From: an uncultured Lachnospiraceae bacterium
GTDB taxonomy: Bacteria > Bacillota > Clostridia > Lachnospirales > Lachnospiraceae
Direction of reading: 5' to 3'
NCBI GenBank assembly: GCA_910587155.1
Contig: CAJULA010000038.1
Location: forward strand, 1-22,531
Length of the DNA: 22,531 nt
This document shows, piece after piece, positions 14,622 through 22,479 of the stretch. The notes under the pieces were generated by a model. The model made no database searches and was not told where the DNA came from. It worked only from the letters and a program-made list of their open reading frames with translations. The stretch's first letter is position 1. The number at the start of each line of letters is the position of its first letter. The position numbers and the translations under genes were made by a program.

Positions 14622-15530
14622 TTATTTTTGAAACTTTTCACTTATTTTGATCAAGGAATCTGCAGCCTTGGGGTTTCTTATAAGCTCCGGCAGTAAAATC
14701 TTTAGCATCTGGGTCTCCATACTTTCACTTGCCGGCTGCATGCCATTATAGGCTTCTATGACAGCCTTAATATTCTCATAATCTTTCTTTCTAATATCCT
14801 GGCTTAAAATGTCCAGCTTATATGTGATTGCATTCAAAATTGATATAATTTTACTACCTTCACCACCTTCCATTTCCTCAATTTCATCTGAATCATCTTC
14901 ATATGCAAAACTTAATATAGCTTTCTCTAATCTCTCTCTTGTTTCTGCAACAACATCCAAATCTGTCAAATCATAATCAAATGTTCTAATCGAAGAAACA
15001 TCAAATGGAATCTTCTCACCTCTCCGTTTTAAATGGATAACCGGCTTCCCTGTTGACGCCCGATAACCAATTTCAAAGAAGACATTTGGGTTTTGTCCTG
15101 TCAAATCTGCGATTACCAGTTCATAACGGTCCAGACTGTCCAAAATGTCCTGGGTAATCGAATCCGGCGTGTTTTTATGATCAATACGTATTGCACAAAA
15201 ACCACATTGTTCACACACCGGTTTTATAATATGATTAAACAACTGATCTGCATTTTTTCTGATGTCGCTACCGTCATCACCAATAGGAGATACTACAAAG
15301 CATTTTCTACGACTGTCCTCGTTTTTTTCTGCCAACATATATACCCCTCTATCCAGCTTACATATGATTTTATTTTTTAACAGATTATTAATCACTCCCG
15401 CAAATTGCCCTTCTGTGTATTCCCCAATCTGCCTTTCATTCAGATATTCTTTCATTTTTTGAACTGAATGTTTCTTGTTATCCCCAAGTAGAATCAATAT
15501 TTCCTGCTTGATAACAGCGCTTTTCGTCAC
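14622..15530 (-). CDS. Winged-helix plus nucleoside-deoxyribosyltransferase/TIR-like effector
   Basis: This 302-residue protein joins an N-terminal winged-helix-like region (about 1-65) to a Rossmann-like domain (about 76-190). That domain has the nucleoside 2-deoxyribosyltransferase/TIR-like pattern: CFVVSPIGDDGSDIR, then LVIADLTGQNPNVFFEIGYR (likely catalytic E153), then GKPVIHLKR. A charged helical tail (190-302) follows. Such domains cleave glycosidic bonds in nucleosides or NAD, and related ones act as effectors in phage defence, for example with type II retrons. No reverse transcriptase is present here. The GTG start at 15530 is supported by AGAGGTGAT five bases upstream. It leads a two-gene operon under a near-consensus promoter. 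The winged helix could bind DNA (autorepression) or the nearby RNA. Its toxicity and substrate are inferred. Confidence 0.75.
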   Translation of the reverse strand: MTKSAVIKQEILILLGDNKKHSVQKMKEYLNERQIGEYTEGQFAGVINNLLKNKIICKLDRGVYMLAEKNEDSRRKCFVVSPIGDDGSDIRKNADQLFNHIIKPVCEQCGFCAIRIDHKNTPDSITQDILDSLDRYELVIADLTGQNPNVFFEIGYRASTGKPVIHLKRRGEKIPFDVSSIRTFDYDLTDLDVVAETRERLEKAILSFAYEDDSDEIEEMEGGEGSKIISILNAITYKLDILSQDIRKKDYENIKAVIEAYNGMQPASESMETQMLKILLPELIRNPKAADSLIKISEKFQK

Positions 15531-15553
15531 GTTTTATCACCTCTTTTCTTTTG

Positions 15554-15581
15554 ATTATATACTATTCTTGTAATTTGTCAA
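15554..15581 (-). promoter_or_regulatory. Consensus sigma-A promoter of the effector/DUF3800 operon
   Basis: Minus strand: perfect TTGACA (15581-15576), 16-base spacer, perfect TATAAT (15559-15554). The leader to the GTG start is only about 17 nt. This is the strongest promoter in the window, which suggests constitutive expression or repression by the encoded winged-helix protein. Confidence 0.85.
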
Positions 15582-15658
15582 TAAATATTTGCTTTTTTCT
15601 TGTTTTCTTGTATCTCTGTTATAGGCATCATCCACAAAGTTTTCAAAAGAAGGCGGAT

Positions 15659-15691
15659 AAAAAAAACAGTGCCGGGATGTAATCCCGGCAC
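15659..15691 (-). terminator. Rho-independent terminator of the sugar ABC operon
   Basis: Minus strand: GTGCCGGGAT, loop TAC, ATCCCGGCAC, a perfect 10-pair GC-rich stem, followed by TG and eight T. It separates the sugar operon from the effector cassette. Confidence 0.95.
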
Positions 15692-15745
15692 CGACTTTGC
15701 CTTTAGCCCGAAGCCTGCTCTCTGAGCACTGACTTTCAGCCTTCT

Positions 15746-16786
15746 TTATTTATAAAACTCTTCTGTATAACTGTCGGCATTTTCTTTTGTAATCAATACG
15801 GTGCCTGAGTCCACGACGGAGTCAACGGTTTCGCCATTTAAATATCTGGAGGCAAATTCGCCCGCCATATAGCCCATCTTATAGAAGTTCTGTGCCATGG
15901 TTCCCCAGATCTTGCCGTCTCTGATATATTGCAGTGTATCCTCGTTGTCATCAATGGCCAGAATAGTAATCTGCCCTTCCATCCCCAGTTCTTCCACCGC
16001 ATTCGCTGCCGCCACGCCGCCGATGGATTCCAGGCAGAAGATCGTATCTATCTCAGGATGTGCCTTCAGATTATCTTCAAATTTCTGCAGGGCCGTGGCA
16101 CTGTCTCCGTTGTCCTCGTCCGTCAGAACCACTTTGATATTGGGATAGTCCGCCGCACATTTTTCTTCAAAAGCCGTCTTCTGTTCAAGCTGGTTGCTTG
16201 TATCAAGGTTTGCCATCATAATCAGCACATTGGCTTCCCCGCTCATTTTTTCATTGACATAGTCCGCAGCCAGTTGTCCGTATGCTGTATTATCGGTTCC
16301 GATAAAGCTAACCCTGCCGCTCTCTTCGGAGTCGGAGCTGATATTGATAATCGGAATGTCTTTTCCCTGTGCGTCCGCATACAACCCCTGAATTGCAGAG
16401 TAATTATAAGGTGTTGTCACAATAAGATCCGGCTGTTCCACAATGGCACTCTGCACAGCTTCATACATCTGGGTATCGTCCAGCACGGAAGGCCCGATGA
16501 TCTTGAGTTTGAATCCAAACTCCTCTGATGCGGCAGTGATTCCGTTATCCGCACTTGTAAATACAGCGCTGCCAACCAGAGGATTTACCCAGATAACATA
16601 AGGCGCTTCTCCGTCATCTGCTGCTGCTGCCTCTTCACCTGCCCCTTCTTCCGGCGCATCCGTCTCCTGAGAGACAGGCGCCTCCCCATCTGCTGCCGGT
16701 GCTTTCTCAGCCGGTTCTGACCCGCATCCTGCCAGTGTGAATACCATTGTTCCCGCCAATAACAGTGCCAAGATTTTCTTCTTCAT
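15746..16786 (-). CDS. Sugar ABC transporter substrate-binding lipoprotein (RbsB-like)
   Basis: This captures a sugar outside the membrane and delivers it to the permease. The 346 residues have a signal with lipobox TLAGC (C21), an Ala/Glu/Asp-rich linker (about 24-60), and a two-lobed periplasmic-binding fold of the RbsB/LacI-like type (Peripla_BP_4). Visible pieces include NPLVGSAVFTSADNGITAA, VTTPYNYSAIQGLYADAQ and LAIDDNEDTLQYI. AAGGAG lies eight bases before the ATG. It is last in its operon, whereas binding proteins of this type are often first. A 133-base structured gap precedes it. The sugar is not deducible. Confidence 0.92.
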   Translation of the reverse strand: MKKKILALLLAGTMVFTLAGCGSEPAEKAPAADGEAPVSQETDAPEEGAGEEAAAADDGEAPYVIWVNPLVGSAVFTSADNGITAASEEFGFKLKIIGPSVLDDTQMYEAVQSAIVEQPDLIVTTPYNYSAIQGLYADAQGKDIPIINISSDSEESGRVSFIGTDNTAYGQLAADYVNEKMSGEANVLIMMANLDTSNQLEQKTAFEEKCAADYPNIKVVLTDEDNGDSATALQKFEDNLKAHPEIDTIFCLESIGGVAAANAVEELGMEGQITILAIDDNEDTLQYIRDGKIWGTMAQNFYKMGYMAGEFASRYLNGETVDSVVDSGTVLITKENADSYTEEFYK

Positions 16787-16818
16787 TTTTCTCTCTCCTT
16801 TTTCTGTTTTATAATACA

Positions 16819-16903
16819 GGTAATTGCGAGACGCCTCTTCTATCGTCAGAGTCTTCTGTTCTGCCGCGGCTCATCACCATAGCGATTTGATTCGCAATTA
16901 TCC
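16819..16903 (-). other. Possible structured intercistronic RNA before the binding-protein gene
   Basis: Within the 133-base gap between ATPase and binding protein, minus-strand TAATTGCGA and TCGCAATTA, with flanking GG and CC and one bulged A, form an 11-pair stem. It encloses about 60 nt with smaller inverted repeats (GCCGCGGC; GCGA with TCGC; AGAC with GTCT). This may stabilise or differently control the binding-protein part of the mRNA. It also contains TGACGATAG (16848-16840), a partial match to the hairpin RNA core. Confidence 0.45.
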
Positions 16904-16919
16904 GGTTTATAACATGGTG

Positions 16920-18443
16920 CTATACGCTATAGGTCTCCAGTCCGGTAGCCGCGCGCATTATGCGCTCCTGGGAAAAATGCTCCCTGTCTATATTGCCGGT
17001 TACCCTGCCTCTGCTCAGTACTATAATGCGGTCACACATACCGAGCAGTTCAGGCAGTTCGGATGATACCATAATCACCGCAATTCCCCTCTCCGCAAGC
17101 TGCGTGATGACATGATAGATTTCCACTTTGGCTCCTACGTCAACACCCCTTGTTGGTTCATCCAGAATCAATACTTTGATCTCCTTCATCAGCCATTTGG
17201 ACAATACAATTTTCTGCTGATTTCCGCCGGACAGATTCATAATATTATCTTCAATGCCATTTGCCTTCACTGACAGCTTTTCATAAAATTCTCCGGAAAT
17301 TTTCTTTTCTTTTTTCTGATTGATGAATGTTCTGGAAGAAACCATATCCAGACTGGCTATGGTCATATTTTCCCGCAAGTTCATCGGTGCAATAATCCCC
17401 GTCTTTTTGCGGTCTTCCGTTACCATACCGATCCCCATTCTGATCGCTTCATTGGAAGATCTGATCTGCAACGGATTCCCTTCCAGATAAATGGTGCCTG
17501 CAGATTTCTTGAGACTTCCGAATATGGCATTCATGGTTTCGCTGCGCCCGCTTCCCACCAGACCGGAAAAGCCCAATATCTCGCCTCTGGCAACCGAAAA
17601 GCTGACATCTTCCACCAGATTTCTGTTTTTTACATAGGGATGTGGTATGGTAATGCCCTCCACCCGCAGCTCCTCTTCCCCGATGGGCAGTATTCTTTTG
17701 GGGTACATTTCTTCCAGCTTTCTGCCTACCATATCTTCGATAATACGATCTACATCTACCGCCTCTTTTTGATAAGTGGAAACCAGATTGCCGTCTCTTA
17801 GCACCGCGATTCTGTCTGCCAGTGCGAATACTTCGTCCAGCTTGTGGGAAATATAGATGCAGGAAATGCCATTCTTACTCAGTTCCTTTATGATCTCGAT
17901 CAGATTTTCGGCATCTGTCTCCGTAAGCGCCGAAGTCGGCTCGTCAAATAATAAGATCTGTGGATTGGCAGCGAGCGCCTTGGCAATGGATAAAAGCTGC
18001 TGCTGGCTCGTACTCAGGTTATAGACCATCGCCCTTGGATCCGCATCCAGTCTCACCTTATGCAGATACTTTTCGGCTTCTTCGTATGTATGCTTCCACT
18101 TGATAAAGCCATGCTTTGCCTGCCAGTTTCCAAGCAGTACATTTTCCGCCACGGTCAGTTCTGTATGGAGGCTGATCTCCTGGTGGATCATTTCTATGCC
18201 TGCCATTTTGGAATCGTTGGCGTCTTTAAAACGACACAGATTCTCTTTTACATAAATTTCCCCTTCATACTGACCAAACGGGTATACGCCGCCCAGAAGA
18301 TTCATCATTGTCGATTTCCCTGCACCGTTTTCCCCCACAAGTGCCAGAATCTCTCCTCTGTACAACTGCAGATTAATGTCCCGGAAGACTGAGACTTTTC
18401 CAAATGACTTGGATACGTTTTTTAATTCCAGTATTTTTTCCAT
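16920..18443 (-). CDS. Sugar ABC transporter ATPase, two fused ABC domains (RbsA/MglA-like)
   Basis: This cytoplasmic ATPase powers sugar import. The 507 residues form two ABC domains. The first has Walker A GENGAGKST (37-45), a signature region LSTSQQQLLSIAKAL and Walker B ILLFDEPTSAL. The second, as usual in this family, has a degenerate Walker A (SGLVGSGRSE), LSGGNQQKIVLSKWL and VLILDEPTRGVD. The ATG at 18443 follows GGAGG by five bases. An in-frame ATG at 18464 lacks such a site. It lies 78 bases after the permease gene and in the same operon. Confidence 0.95.
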   Translation of the reverse strand: MEKILELKNVSKSFGKVSVFRDINLQLYRGEILALVGENGAGKSTMMNLLGGVYPFGQYEGEIYVKENLCRFKDANDSKMAGIEMIHQEISLHTELTVAENVLLGNWQAKHGFIKWKHTYEEAEKYLHKVRLDADPRAMVYNLSTSQQQLLSIAKALAANPQILLFDEPTSALTETDAENLIEIIKELSKNGISCIYISHKLDEVFALADRIAVLRDGNLVSTYQKEAVDVDRIIEDMVGRKLEEMYPKRILPIGEEELRVEGITIPHPYVKNRNLVEDVSFSVARGEILGFSGLVGSGRSETMNAIFGSLKKSAGTIYLEGNPLQIRSSNEAIRMGIGMVTEDRKKTGIIAPMNLRENMTIASLDMVSSRTFINQKKEKKISGEFYEKLSVKANGIEDNIMNLSGGNQQKIVLSKWLMKEIKVLILDEPTRGVDVGAKVEIYHVITQLAERGIAVIMVSSELPELLGMCDRIIVLSRGRVTGNIDREHFSQERIMRAATGLETYSV

Positions 18444-18521
18444 GCTTTCCTCCTCCTGACGCACCGATGCGTCATACTGGCAGAACCGGAAGTTCTGACT
18501 TTGGATTTTTTACTTCCATCA

Positions 18522-19484
18522 TCAGGATCTGCGCTTGCTGCGCTGATACTGGTCCAGTCCCACCGCAACAATGATGATCAGGCCCATTACAAACTTCTGC
18601 CAGTAGGCAGATACGCCCACGAGGTTCATGCCACTGGATAAAACATTCATCAAAAGTGCTCCCAGAACGGTGCCCAGCATGGTGCCGGCACCCCCATTGA
18701 GGCTTGTCCCGCCGATGATCACCGCCGTAATAACCGTCATCTCTGTTCCGTCTCCCACGCTTGGCTGTCCGGAGCCCATCCTTGCCGCTGTCATAATGCC
18801 GGAAAGCGCCGCCATCACACCGCTGAGCACATAGACACTTGCCGTAATTCCCGCCACATTGATGCCCGCAAAGCCTGCCGTCTCCGCATTCCCGCCGATC
18901 GCATATACCTTCCTTCCGTAAGTCGTCTTTGTCAGAACGACATGGGCAATGACAGCCAGCCCTACTGCCAGCAAGACGACATTGGGAATTCCCAGTAGGC
19001 TCCCTTTGCCAAACTCGGAAAAAGAATCCGGCAGAGGGTACACAGCCTGCCCTTTTGTAATCACAAGTACCAGCCCTCTTGCCATATACATGGTTCCAAG
19101 TGTTGCAATCATGGCCGGTATTTTCAGTTTTACAATACACATGGCGTTAAAAAGACCCAGCACTGCCCCCGCTGCAAGTCCCAGCAGCACCGAGATGATA
19201 ACGGGAAGTCCATTCTGCATCGCCAGTGCACTGATCAGCCCACAGATTGCCAGCAGGGAACCTACCGAAAGGTCAAGCCCCTTCGCAATCAAAACAAAGG
19301 TCATCCCTATGGCAATAATCAGTGTATAGGATGTGTTTCTGCCAATATCCATCAAATTGCTGAATGTGAAAAAAATCGGGTTTTTCATCTGAATCAAGAC
19401 AGAAAGCAGAACCAGAATCAATAATATTCCCATTTCTTTGGCCTTCCATGCCGATTTCAGAAAATTTGTTTTTTTGCCATCCAT
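18522..19484 (-). CDS. Sugar ABC transporter permease (RbsC-like)
   Basis: This is the membrane channel of the sugar importer. The 320 residues have about 8-10 hydrophobic helices and the family landmarks GLDLSVGSLLAICG, IPAMIATLGTMYMARG, TTYGRKVYAIGGN, and TAVIIGGTSLNGGAGTMLGT before the C-terminal helices. The ATG at 19484 has AAGGAT seven bases upstream; the open frame runs further up into the preceding gene without a ribosome site. It starts 19 bases after the SGNH esterase stop. Length is normal for the family. Confidence 0.95.
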   Translation of the reverse strand: MDGKKTNFLKSAWKAKEMGILLILVLLSVLIQMKNPIFFTFSNLMDIGRNTSYTLIIAIGMTFVLIAKGLDLSVGSLLAICGLISALAMQNGLPVIISVLLGLAAGAVLGLFNAMCIVKLKIPAMIATLGTMYMARGLVLVITKGQAVYPLPDSFSEFGKGSLLGIPNVVLLAVGLAVIAHVVLTKTTYGRKVYAIGGNAETAGFAGINVAGITASVYVLSGVMAALSGIMTAARMGSGQPSVGDGTEMTVITAVIIGGTSLNGGAGTMLGTVLGALLMNVLSSGMNLVGVSAYWQKFVMGLIIIVAVGLDQYQRSKRRS

Positions 19485-19503
19485 ATCTTTTATCCTTTCT
19501 TCA

Positions 19504-20313
19504 CTATAGGTATTTTTCAAGTGCCCACAGAACATTTTCTGCCAGCAGTTTCTGCCCCAATGCATTCAAATGCAGTCCGTCATTGAGCAGAATTTCCTTT
19601 GCCTGATATCTGTCATATACCCCGCGCATATCATTGCACTTTGCCCCGAACGTCTCAGCCACTTCTTCTATGATGGAATTGACTGCATCTATGTTGGCTT
19701 TCTGATAGTTCCAGTTGTCATTCGGAAACCGCTTTCCGATTCCCTCCACAAGCACCGGCGATATGGTTGACAAAATGGTATGTACATTATTCTTTTGCAG
19801 CCTTTTCACCATATATACAAGATTTTTCCTGTATTCCTCCAGGCCAAGGCAGCTCTCCCCATCCTCGTCCGCATTTTCTCTCATATCGTTCGTGCCAATC
19901 AGGATATGCGCGATATCAGGGTCAAAATTCATAGCCCTTTCATAAAATTTCATTTTAGCGTCGTCGCTTTTGTCTCCCGATATGGCCGCGTCGATCCAGA
20001 TCAGCCCCGTTTCGTTCTCATAAATTTTTTTGATAATGTTGAAATAGCTCTCTCTGTCACTTGTGATGGAATCCCCGATAAACACAATTTTTTTGTTGCC
20101 TTGTACCTTTGGAATGTTTCCGCTTTTCCTGATCTCCTCTGCCTGCAGGCTTACCGTACTTTCAAACGCAGCCAGCAGTTTCCGAACTGACTCTTCTTCG
20201 GCGTTAAAAATACGGCTCAGCCAACCGGCATCTTCCTCTGGTACATCAAGAATCAGCTTCTGCATGTTAAATTTGATGTTATTATACAATTCAGACGTTA
20301 ATGTATGATCCAT
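19504..20313 (-). CDS. Cytoplasmic SGNH/GDSL hydrolase leading the sugar operon
   Basis: This is a probable esterase or carbohydrate deacetylase. The 269 residues have no signal peptide and so act inside the cell. After an N-terminal region of about 70 residues, the SGNH domain shows FIGDSIT (S82), the glycine block AAISGDKS, GTNDM (140-144) and the catalytic pair in DGLHLNALG (D245, H248). TAGGAGGGAG precedes the ATG. It is the first gene of an operon with a complete sugar importer, with a LacI operator just upstream. The simplest reading is removal of acetyl or other acyl groups from an imported acylated sugar or oligosaccharide. The exact ester is unknown. Confidence 0.87.
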   Translation of the reverse strand: MDHTLTSELYNNIKFNMQKLILDVPEEDAGWLSRIFNAEEESVRKLLAAFESTVSLQAEEIRKSGNIPKVQGNKKIVFIGDSITSDRESYFNIIKKIYENETGLIWIDAAISGDKSDDAKMKFYERAMNFDPDIAHILIGTNDMRENADEDGESCLGLEEYRKNLVYMVKRLQKNNVHTILSTISPVLVEGIGKRFPNDNWNYQKANIDAVNSIIEEVAETFGAKCNDMRGVYDRYQAKEILLNDGLHLNALGQKLLAENVLWALEKYL

Positions 20314-20329
20314 TTCTCCCTCCTATTAT

Positions 20330-20341
20330 GCAAGCGCTTTC
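20330..20341. promoter_or_regulatory. LacI-family operator 1
   Basis: GCAAGCGCTTTC is a near-palindrome with the central CG step typical of LacI/CcpA-type operators. It lies 17 bases upstream of the esterase ATG, in the leader or start region of the sugar operon, where binding would block transcription. Confidence 0.65.
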
Positions 20342-20344
20342 CTT

Positions 20345-20379
20345 ACTATATAAGTATCATATTTGCACATTTAAGTCAA
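20345..20379 (-). promoter_or_regulatory. Candidate promoter of the sugar ABC operon
   Basis: Minus strand -35 TTGACT (20379-20374) is good. Possible -10 boxes downstream (TACTTA at 20356-20351 with 17 spacing, TATAGT at 20350-20345 with 23) are less ideal. Operator 1 lies immediately downstream. Confidence 0.45.
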
Positions 20380-20451
20380 TATAACAATTATATTTTCAAT
20401 ATTTTTCATCATTTTTTACAATATTTCACCGTAACATTTGGTTATTTAACA

Positions 20452-20461
20452 CAAGCGCTTG
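20452..20461. promoter_or_regulatory. LacI-family operator 2
   Basis: CAAGCGCTTG is a perfect palindrome with the same core as operator 1. The spacing to operator 1 (about 121 bases, about 11.5 helical turns) would permit a repression loop. CcpA, which reads similar sites, is the alternative binder. Confidence 0.65.
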
Positions 20462-20482
20462 CATTATTTTTTCGAAAACATA

Positions 20483-20511
20483 TTTCTTTTTCAAACCCAG
20501 TATTATATAAT
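20483..20511 (+). promoter_or_regulatory. Candidate promoter of the LacI regulator gene
   Basis: Perfect -10 TATAAT at 20506-20511. The -35 at 17 spacing (TTTCTT) is weak. The leader to the ATG is about 125 nt. Confidence 0.4.
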
Positions 20512-20642
20512 GGCTCTATAGGATATGAGCAAAACATTCGGATTGAGAAATCTGTCCCCGACCGTATGAAGACCTTTCCAAAACCTTGATTTATCGGGTC
20601 TTGCTCATGATTATCATGTCTTACCTATAATGAGGGGGTTTT

Positions 20643-21644
20643 ATGGCTACTTTAAAAGATGTGGCAAAAAAAGCCGGCGTTAATATATCGACTGCTTCAA
20701 GAGCCTTAAACGGAATTGGCAATATATCTGAGGTCACAAAAGAAAATATCCGGCGCATCGCAAAGGAATTAAACTATATTCCCAATGCAAACGCCCGGAT
20801 CCTTGCCGGAAAGAGTTCCCATATGATAGGAATCATCGTCCCGGAAACCAACAGTGATTATTTCTCCAAAATGATTAACACTCTGGAAATTTCACTGCAG
20901 AAGCATGATTATTATCTCCTGATCTCCAATACACAGTATCAGCCTGATAATGAGCAGAAAATCCTGGAAACCTTTATCAATTATAATATAGACGGCGTTT
21001 TTCTGTCCTGTACGGTTGATACCGACAGGCTTTCCAGATATCAGATTCTGCTTAACAGTAATCATATCCCCCTGATCGCACTTGACGCCAGGCAGCCCGG
21101 TGCTGTCTGCAGTCAGATCAATGTCGATGATACTTCGGGTATGGTAGAGTCCATACAATATCTTTTACATAAGGGGCATACATCCATCGGTTATCTGGGC
21201 GACTATATCATCAAACAGACACTGCGGGAAGATTTTTTCAGAGAGGCACTGACCAGGTGCGGGCTGCATCCGCAGGAACATCCCACCTTTACCCACCCGA
21301 CCATGCGTTTTGAGCCCGCCGGCTATGAAGGGATGAAATACTTTCTCTCTCTTCCCCGGTATCCCAGCGCATATCTGGCCGGCTATGATGACATTGCAAT
21401 CGGCGCCATGCGGGCTGTTTCCGAAGCCGGGCTCAGAATCCCGGAGGATATCGCGATCATTGGCAATGACAACGGACGGGCCGGGGATTTTCTGCCAAAA
21501 CGGCTGACCACTCTGGCTCCTCCTGTCGAAAAAATGGCGCAGATCGGTGTGGATCTGATGCTGGATTCCATCCGCAGCAAAGATCTGTCCATTACGCACA
21601 ATGTTTTCCTGAAACCGGAACTGATCATACGGGAAACTACCTGA
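20643..21644 (+). CDS. LacI-family transcriptional regulator
   Basis: This is a sugar-responsive DNA-binding repressor of 333 residues. The N-terminal helix-turn-helix and hinge (about 2-60) are MATLKDVAKKAGVNISTASR to ANARILAGKSSHMIGIIVPE. The rest is a periplasmic-binding-like effector domain with LLISNTQYQPDNEQKILETF, GVFLSC and AIIGNDNGRAGDFLPKRLTT. GAGGGGG lies four bases before the ATG. It is divergent from the ABC sugar operon, with two matching palindromes between them, so it very likely represses that operon and perhaps itself. The inducer is unknown. Confidence 0.93.
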   Translation: MATLKDVAKKAGVNISTASRALNGIGNISEVTKENIRRIAKELNYIPNANARILAGKSSHMIGIIVPETNSDYFSKMINTLEISLQKHDYYLLISNTQYQPDNEQKILETFINYNIDGVFLSCTVDTDRLSRYQILLNSNHIPLIALDARQPGAVCSQINVDDTSGMVESIQYLLHKGHTSIGYLGDYIIKQTLREDFFREALTRCGLHPQEHPTFTHPTMRFEPAGYEGMKYFLSLPRYPSAYLAGYDDIAIGAMRAVSEAGLRIPEDIAIIGNDNGRAGDFLPKRLTTLAPPVEKMAQIGVDLMLDSIRSKDLSITHNVFLKPELIIRETT

Positions 21645-21688
21645 TGAGCCATAAAAACCAGAACCTGTGTCAATGGAGGTAAAGTTCC

Positions 21689-21886
21689 ATGAGAAAAAGA
21701 AATGCTGTTGTCAATATCAAAGAATGTGTTGCCTGCGGGTGCTGTATCAAAGTCTGTCCGCGCAGTGCCATTTCCATCCCGGATGGCATCCATGCCAGAA
21801 TCAATTTGGAATTATGTGTCGGATGTGGGCAATGTGTTAAAGAATGCCCCGCAAGCGTAATCAGACTGGAGGGTACGGAGCAATGA
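21689..21886 (+). CDS. 2[4Fe-4S] ferredoxin
   Basis: This small soluble electron carrier has 65 residues and two clusters: C-x2-C-x2-C-x3-CP in CVACGCCIKVCP and again in CVGCGQCVKECP. The spacing is that of clostridial-type ferredoxins. GGAGG lies about nine bases before the ATG. Its stop overlaps the next start (ATGA), so the two are translationally coupled. It starts 44 bases after the LacI stop with no terminator between, so read-through from that gene is possible. Confidence 0.92.
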   Translation: MRKRNAVVNIKECVACGCCIKVCPRSAISIPDGIHARINLELCVGCGQCVKECPASVIRLEGTEQ

Positions 21887-22479
21887 AAAATAAAAAGAAA
21901 TGGTATGATTATCTCTGGATCGTTTCTCTTACTTATCTGATCCTGGGATTTTTCAATATCCTTTTTGCATGGCTGGGACTTTTCTGCTTTTTTATCCCGC
22001 TGTTTATTGCTGTCATCAAAGGCAATAAAGCCTACTGTAATAAATATTGCGGCCGGGGGCAACTGTTTTCTCTTGCAGGAGACAGGTTCGGCCTCTCCCG
22101 CAGAAAAGATATTCCCCGGTGGATGAAGTCTCATTATTTCAGATATGGCTTTCTGCTGTTCTTTTTTTCAATGTTCTTTGTTATGCTCTGGAACACCTGG
22201 CTGGTATTTGCCGGCGCCAGAGAATTGAAAACGACAGTAAAACTGCTCTGGACTTTCAGACTTCCATGGCACTGGGCCTATCATGGTACGCTGTTCTCCG
22301 ATGGCGTAGCCGCGATTGCATTCGGCTTTTACAGTGTAATGCTCACCTCCACTGTACTGGGGCTTGTTACCATGGTGCTCTTTAAGCCCCGTTCCTGGTG
22401 TGTATACTGTCCGATGGGAACGATGACTCAGCTCATATGTAAGGTAAGAAATACGAACAGCCAAAGTAGCAAAGGTTGA
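21883..22479 (+). CDS. Membrane 4Fe-4S-binding protein (NapH-like polyferredoxin type)
   Basis: This 198-residue integral membrane protein has about four to five hydrophobic helices and paired cysteine groups facing the membrane surface: YCNKYCGRG (C52, C56) and WCVYCPMGTMTQLIC (C173, C176, C186). This resembles NapH/YccM-type membrane iron-sulphur proteins that pass electrons between a ferredoxin and an exported or quinone-linked partner. The ATG at 21883 overlaps the ferredoxin stop by four bases, with GGAG close upstream. The partner enzyme is not visible in the remaining 52 bases of the window. Confidence 0.8.
   Translation: MKNKKKWYDYLWIVSLTYLILGFFNILFAWLGLFCFFIPLFIAVIKGNKAYCNKYCGRGQLFSLAGDRFGLSRRKDIPRWMKSHYFRYGFLLFFFSMFFVMLWNTWLVFAGARELKTTVKLLWTFRLPWHWAYHGTLFSDGVAAIAFGFYSVMLTSTVLGLVTMVLFKPRSWCVYCPMGTMTQLICKVRNTNSQSSKG

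Larger units (their letters stand above)
20314..20642. other. Divergent control region between sugar operon and LacI gene
   Basis: This 329-base AT-rich region holds no gene. It contains two LacI-type palindromes about 121 bases apart and candidate promoters for both directions (separate entries). Confidence 0.7.
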
